DNA of 64,000 nt from NCBI RefSeq assembly GCF_010729105.1, contig NZ_AP022573.1, positions 2,480,001 through 2,544,000 of the forward strand. The letters run 5' to 3'. The notes beneath the pieces are model-generated. The model did no database searches. It was given only the letters and a program-made list of their open reading frames with translations, and had not been told where the DNA came from. Of this stretch, positions 60,236-64,000 are shown piece by piece (within the stretch, counting starts at the first letter, position 1; each line of letters begins with the position of its first letter). This DNA comes from Mycobacterium saskatchewanense. Its GTDB lineage: Bacteria; Actinomycetota; Actinomycetes; Mycobacteriales; Mycobacteriaceae. The position numbers and the translations under genes are program-made.

Positions 60236-61816
60236 ATGACCGCCCCGCCCAGCGAAACCTCCGTGCACGCGGAGGATGCCGTCGCGGAGCGCGTCGTGCC
60301 CGTCGTCAGTCCCGGGCCGCTGGTCCCGGTGGCGGATTTCGGGCCCACCGATACCATCCGCGGCTGGGTGGTCACGGGTGTGATCACCCTGCTGGCCACG
60401 GTGACCCGTTTCCTCAACCTCGGCTCCCCCACCGACGCCGGCACCCCGATTTTCGACGAGAAGCACTACGCGCCCCAGGCCTGGCAGGTGCTGCACAACC
60501 ACGGAGTCGAGGACAACCCCGGTTTCGGTCTGGTCGTGCATCCCCCGGTGGGGAAGCAATTGATCGCGCTCGGGGAGGCGGTCTTCGGCTACGACGGTGT
60601 GGGGTGGCGGTTCACCGGTGCCTTGCTGGGCGTGGTCATGGTGACGCTGGTGATGCGCATCGTGCGGCGGATCAGCCGCTCGACGCTGGTCGGCGCGATC
60701 GCCGGCGTGCTGGTGATCTGTGACGGGGTGAGCTTTGTTGCCGCCCGGACCGCCTTGCTCGACGGCATCCTCACCTTCTTTGTGGTCGCCGCATTCGGGG
60801 CGCTGATCGTCGACCGGGATCAGGTCCGCCGGCGGATGCACGTCGCGCTCATGGCGGGCCGCAACGCCGAAACCGTCTGGGGCCCGCGGCTGGGTGTGCG
60901 TTGGTGGCGTTTCCTGGCGGGCATCCTTCTCGGATTGGCTTGTGGCACCAAATGGTCCGGGCTCTACTTCATAGTGTTCTTCGGCGCCATGTCGTTGGCG
61001 TTCGACGCCGCGGCGCGGCGCCAGTACCAGGTGACCAGGCCGTGGCTGGGGGTGCTGCGGCGCGACTTCGTCCCCACCGCGTACGCGCTGGCCCTGATCC
61101 CGTTCGGGGTCTACCTGGCCAGCTACGCGCCATGGTTCGCCTCCGAGACGGCCATCGACCGGCACGAGGTGGGCCAGTCCATCGGGCCCCACTCCGTGGT
61201 CCCCTTGCCGGACGCCATTCGCTCGTTGTGGCATTACACCGCCAAGGCGTTCGAATTCCACGCGGGACTGACGAATTCCGCCGGCAACTACCACCCGTGG
61301 GAATCCAAGCCGTGGAGCTGGCCGATGTCGTTGCGGCCCGTCCTCTACGCCATCGATCAGCAGAACGTGCCGGGGTGCGGTGCGCAGTCGTGCGTCAAAG
61401 CGGAGATGATGGTCGGCACCCCCGCCATGTGGTGGCTGGCGGTGCCGGTGCTGGTGTATGCGGCCTGGCGGACGCTGGTGCGCCGCGACTGGCGCTACGC
61501 GGCAGTGCTGACCGGATATTGCGCCGGGTGGTTACCGTGGTTCGCCGACATCGACCGGCAGATGTACTTCTTCTATGCGGCGACGATGGCGCCGTTCCTC
61601 ACGATGGCCATCGCGTTGATCTGCGGCGACATCTTGTATTCCGGGGGCCCGCGGCTCGCTCAGAACTCCGAGCGGCGCACGCTCGGGCTGATCGCCGTCT
61701 GCTGCTATGTGGCTCTGGTGGTCACCAACTTCGCGTGGCTCTTTCCGGTGCTCACCGGCCTTCCCATCTCCCAGGAGACGTGGAACATGGAGATCTGGCT
61801 GCCCAGCTGGCGCTGA
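60236..61816 (+). CDS. pmt: Protein O-mannosyltransferase Pmt (526 aa)
   Basis: GT39-family multi-pass enzyme: DE motif in IFDEKHYAPQAW (extracytoplasmic loop 1, about residue 75), HPPVGKQLIALGE, and about ten membrane helices; a conserved NMEIWLPSW end. It transfers mannose from polyprenyl phosphate mannose to Ser/Thr of secreted proteins during export. Start ATG 60236 or GTG 60233. It matches Rv1002c in design and place. Confidence 0.96.
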   Translation: MTAPPSETSVHAEDAVAERVVPVVSPGPLVPVADFGPTDTIRGWVVTGVITLLATVTRFLNLGSPTDAGTPIFDEKHYAPQAWQVLHNHGVEDNPGFGLVVHPPVGKQLIALGEAVFGYDGVGWRFTGALLGVVMVTLVMRIVRRISRSTLVGAIAGVLVICDGVSFVAARTALLDGILTFFVVAAFGALIVDRDQVRRRMHVALMAGRNAETVWGPRLGVRWWRFLAGILLGLACGTKWSGLYFIVFFGAMSLAFDAAARRQYQVTRPWLGVLRRDFVPTAYALALIPFGVYLASYAPWFASETAIDRHEVGQSIGPHSVVPLPDAIRSLWHYTAKAFEFHAGLTNSAGNYHPWESKPWSWPMSLRPVLYAIDQQNVPGCGAQSCVKAEMMVGTPAMWWLAVPVLVYAAWRTLVRRDWRYAAVLTGYCAGWLPWFADIDRQMYFFYAATMAPFLTMAIALICGDILYSGGPRLAQNSERRTLGLIAVCCYVALVVTNFAWLFPVLTGLPISQETWNMEIWLPSWR

Positions 61817-61935
61817 GTGTGCCGTTTTCGTTTGAGTACCTCGCGCCTGCCCGTCTGGTGCGTCTCGTGCGTCACGCGTCTCGCGCGACGCGCGACGCGC
61901 GACGCGCCGAAATTGCCGCCAAAGCGCCACAGCCA
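61817..61935. repeat. Short GCGCGAC tandem repeat between convergent pmt and arcA
   Basis: Around 61882-61909 GCGCGAC is repeated about three times, and CGCGTC...GACGCG can fold into a small hairpin. It may serve as a terminator between the two genes. Confidence 0.4.
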
Positions 61936-63150
61936 TTAAGGCAAGGGATCGCGCGCGACCGGGCAGGACATACACCGGGGGCCGCCACGACCGGTGCCCA
62001 GTTCCGAGCCGGCGATGGTCAGCACCTCGATACCGGCCTCCTCGAGGCGAGTGTTGGTCTGCACATTGCGCTCGTAGGCGACCACGACCCCGGGTGCCAG
62101 CGCCAGCGTGTTGTTCCCGTCGTCCCACTGCTCACGCTCGGCGATGACGGGGTCCAGACCGGTGTCGATGACCCGCAGCTTGTCAATGCGCATCGCTTTG
62201 GCCGCGGCCTCGAGGAAGGGGGCTTCGTCGCTGATGGTCACGCCGGTCGGCGTCCGCTCGATGGTGAACGCCGTCAGCGTGTCGACGACGTTCGCGTACA
62301 TCACCACGGCATCCGTGTCGACCATCGTGCAGACCGTGTCGAGGTGCATCTGCGCGCGCCGCTGGGCGATCGGCACCGCGAGCACCGTGTGCGCCAAGTC
62401 GTCGTCAAAAAGGCTGCGCGCCAACGCCTCCGCACCGGCGGGCGTGGTTCGCTCCCCGACCCCGACCGCGATCACGCCGGGTGCGAGCAGCAGCACGTCA
62501 CCGCCTTCGACGGGCGCGGTGCGCGATTCGTAGGCGCGCCGCACGCCGGTGAACCGGGGATGGTGGGCGTAGATGAGGTCGGTCAGCGACGCCTCGCGGG
62601 CGCGCGCCCGCAGAGCCAGCGTCGGGATCACCACGCGCGGCCCGATCCAGATCGACGAGTCGCGGGTGAACACCAGGTTGGGTAGGGGTTCGATGACGAA
62701 ATCGCCCCCGTGGTGCATCCGAAGCACCAGCGAGACCTCGGTCCGGGCGCCCTGGGGCAGCTCGTTGAACGTCATCCCCGCCATGAGCACCTGCGCCAGC
62801 CGGACCGGGTCCAGACTTCGCAAGTAGGTCGAAAGCTCTTGCGCCAGCGGCATTCCCAGTCGACGTGCATCCACAGCGGCGGCCACGCCCTGCATCCGCG
62901 CGGCCCCGCTGTGGTTGAGCGCCTCGGTCAGCAGATCCGAGAACAACAGCACCTCGACGCCGCGCGAACGCAGCAGCGCGGCGAACCGGTCATGCTCTTC
63001 TTGTGCCCGCGCCACCCATGGCAGCCCGTCGAACAGCAGTTGGTCGACGTTGCGCGGGTGGAGTCGTCGCAACTCCGCCCCGGGGCGGTGCACGATGACC
63101 CCGCGCAGCGTGCCCACTTCGGAATTGGTGCCCAGTTCGACATGACCCAC
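61936..63150 (-). CDS. arcA: Arginine deiminase (404 aa)
   Basis: Catalytic C393 in [11 protein letters not shown], Asp/Glu/His ligands in [21 protein letters not shown] and VEGGDVLLL (ADI/GME superfamily). Converts arginine to citrulline and ammonia. ATG 63150 begins [14 protein letters not shown]. tuberculosis Rv1001 is about 402 aa. No arcB or arcC gene is adjacent, so the pathway, if complete, is split. Confidence 0.97.
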   Translation of the reverse strand: MGHVELGTNSEVGTLRGVIVHRPGAELRRLHPRNVDQLLFDGLPWVARAQEEHDRFAALLRSRGVEVLLFSDLLTEALNHSGAARMQGVAAAVDARRLGMPLAQELSTYLRSLDPVRLAQVLMAGMTFNELPQGARTEVSLVLRMHHGGDFVIEPLPNLVFTRDSSIWIGPRVVIPTLALRARAREASLTDLIYAHHPRFTGVRRAYESRTAPVEGGDVLLLAPGVIAVGVGERTTPAGAEALARSLFDDDLAHTVLAVPIAQRRAQMHLDTVCTMVDTDAVVMYANVVDTLTAFTIERTPTGVTISDEAPFLEAAAKAMRIDKLRVIDTGLDPVIAEREQWDDGNNTLALAPGVVVAYERNVQTNTRLEEAGIEVLTIAGSELGTGRGGPRCMSCPVARDPLP

Positions 63151-63197
63151 ACAAGAAACGGTAGCCGCTCACCCCACGCGCCCCGACGATCGAACGG

Positions 63198-63815
63198 GTG
63201 TGCGATAAACTGGGCGGTGTGGAGATCGCGGTCCAGGGCTCCCTGTTTCAGCACACGGAGCGCCGGCAGCTCGGAGACGGCGCCTTCATCGAGATGCGCG
63301 CCGGCTGGCTGACCGACGCCGACGAGTTCCTCGAAGCTCTGCTGTCGACGGTGCCGTGGCGGACCGAGCGCCGCGAAATGTACGACCGGGTGGTTGACGT
63401 GCCCCGGCTGGTCAGCTTTCACGACCTGACCGTCGAAGAATCGCCGCATCCCATGCTGGCGCGCCTGCGCCGCCGGCTCAACGACATCTATGCGGGCGAG
63501 CTCGGCGAGCCCTTCACCACGGTCGGGCTGTGTTGCTACCGTGACGGCTCGGACAGCGTCGCCTGGCACGGTGACACCATCGGCCGCGGCAGCACCGAGG
63601 ACACCATGGTCGCGATCGTCAGCCTGGGCGCCACCCGGACCTTCGCCATGAGGCGCCGCGGCGGCGGCCCGTCGTTGCGCTTGCCGCAGGCCCACGGCGA
63701 CCTGCTGGTCATGGGCGGGTCATGCCAACGGACCTGGGAACATTCGGTGCCCAAGACCTCGGCGCCCACGGGTCCGCGCGTTAGCATCCAGTTCCGGCCC
63801 CGCGGCGTGCGCTAG
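63198..63815 (+). CDS. AlkB-type alpha-ketoglutarate dioxygenase (205 aa)
   Basis: Fe(II)/2-oxoglutarate dioxygenase core: iron ligands in WHGDT and the distal His in TWEHSVPK, and 2-oxoglutarate-binding Arg in RVSIQFRPR. Family members reverse alkyl damage in DNA or RNA. Start GTG 63198 (205 aa, equal to Rv1000c) or GTG 63219. It diverges from arcA, with a 47-base gap. Confidence 0.92.
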   Translation: MCDKLGGVEIAVQGSLFQHTERRQLGDGAFIEMRAGWLTDADEFLEALLSTVPWRTERREMYDRVVDVPRLVSFHDLTVEESPHPMLARLRRRLNDIYAGELGEPFTTVGLCCYRDGSDSVAWHGDTIGRGSTEDTMVAIVSLGATRTFAMRRRGGGPSLRLPQAHGDLLVMGGSCQRTWEHSVPKTSAPTGPRVSIQFRPRGVR

Positions 63816-63827
63816 CCCGATGGCCCG

Positions 63828-64000
63828 CTACCCGCGGACCGCGCCGACAGCCTTCACCAGCAGGTCGCGGGCGCGCTGGGTGTCGACCGGAGCGACGGGC
63901 TGGTCGGGGACCACCAGCGGATTCGCGATGACGATGACCTGGTAGTCCCCGAATTGGGCGGAATAGTCGTAGAGTTCGCCGGTGCGGGCGCCGCCGGGCA
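63828..64000 (-). CDS. Partial gene at right edge, C-terminal 56 codons (Rv0999-like)
   Basis: The reverse strand is open from the right edge and reads GGARTGELYDYSAQFGDYQV, then IVIANPLVVPDQPVAPVDTQ and a stop at 63828. It converges with alkB, 12 bases away. By order it should be the Rv0999 counterpart, of unknown function; the rest lies outside the window. Confidence 0.6.
   Translation of the reverse strand, partial: PGGARTGELYDYSAQFGDYQVIVIANPLVVPDQPVAPVDTQRARDLLVKAVGAVRG

Noticed and set aside
59375..61294. A 639-codon minus-strand frame continuing beyond rsmI into pmt
   Set aside because: RsmI homology starts at ATG 60211, and the extension is antisense to the pmt membrane protein.

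Overview
The window is high-GC actinobacterial DNA. The PE, PPE and EsxJ/EsxI-type secretion genes, TrcRS, RpfB, LpqU, LpqT and the run of housekeeping genes place it in Mycobacterium. It is most likely a slow-growing non-tuberculous species of the M. avium-complex type, although the species cannot be fixed by eye. From esxI to the right edge the gene order matches, in reverse orientation, the M. tuberculosis H37Rv segment from about Rv1040c down to Rv0999 (remembered knowledge, not a search).

Layout. 1-1.2 kb: a truncated methyltransferase and an unusual short tRNA-Leu(UAA). 1.5-6 kb: an ESX-5-type locus (PE, PPE, EsxJ-like, EsxI-like), a terminator, and a second PPE on the opposite strand. 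6.6-9 kb: the TrcR/TrcS two-component system. 9-14.3 kb: an inserted block with a complete carboxylic acid reductase flanked by two inverted, decayed IS256-type transposase ends, then a DUF6611 membrane protein. 15.3-23.5 kb: a compact potassium-transport operon, 27-aa peptide-kdpF-A-B-C-D-E, with an enlarged KdpC. 23.6-32.8 kb (minus strand): ppx, a DUF501 gene, ftsB, eno, lpqU, mazG, mfd. 32.9-34.2 kb: a lysA-type decarboxylase on the opposite strand, inserted between mfd and its usual TetR neighbour. 35-40.5 kb: tRNA-Gln, glmU-prs-arsC-lpqT, an SDR remnant, rplY-pth. 40.6-46.6 kb (minus): an acyl-AMP ligase, ispE-rsmA-rpfB with a leader hairpin, tatD. 46.6-48.2 kb: metG. 48.2-56.8 kb: an accessory signalling segment with a PAS protein, two gamma-butyrolactone-receptor-like TetR regulators, a glycosidase-like lipoprotein, a GAF-GGDEF-EAL protein, and an FAD oxidoreductase coupled to an ECF41 sigma factor. 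56.9-64 kb: pabB, a secreted Gly/Leu/Pro-repeat protein, rsmI, pmt, arcA, alkB and the end of another gene.

Genes that work together: the PE-PPE and Esx pairs are expected substrates or partners of type VII secretion. KdpD/KdpE would sense and control the KdpFABC pump beside them. IspE, RsmA and RpfB link isoprenoid, ribosome and resuscitation functions in one transcription unit. GlmU and Prs feed cell-wall and nucleotide precursor supply. The ECF41 factor probably drives its own operon from a promoter-like motif upstream of the oxidoreductase.

The most interesting points are the conserved-looking 27-aa membrane peptide that opens the kdp operon, the extracytoplasmic cysteine-bearing insert in KdpC, the CAR gene between inverted transposase relics, three copies of a 60-bp palindromic dispersed repeat, a class-I-shaped tRNA with a UAA anticodon, and the signalling-rich segment at 48-57 kb. 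No CRISPR array or intact insertion sequence was seen.
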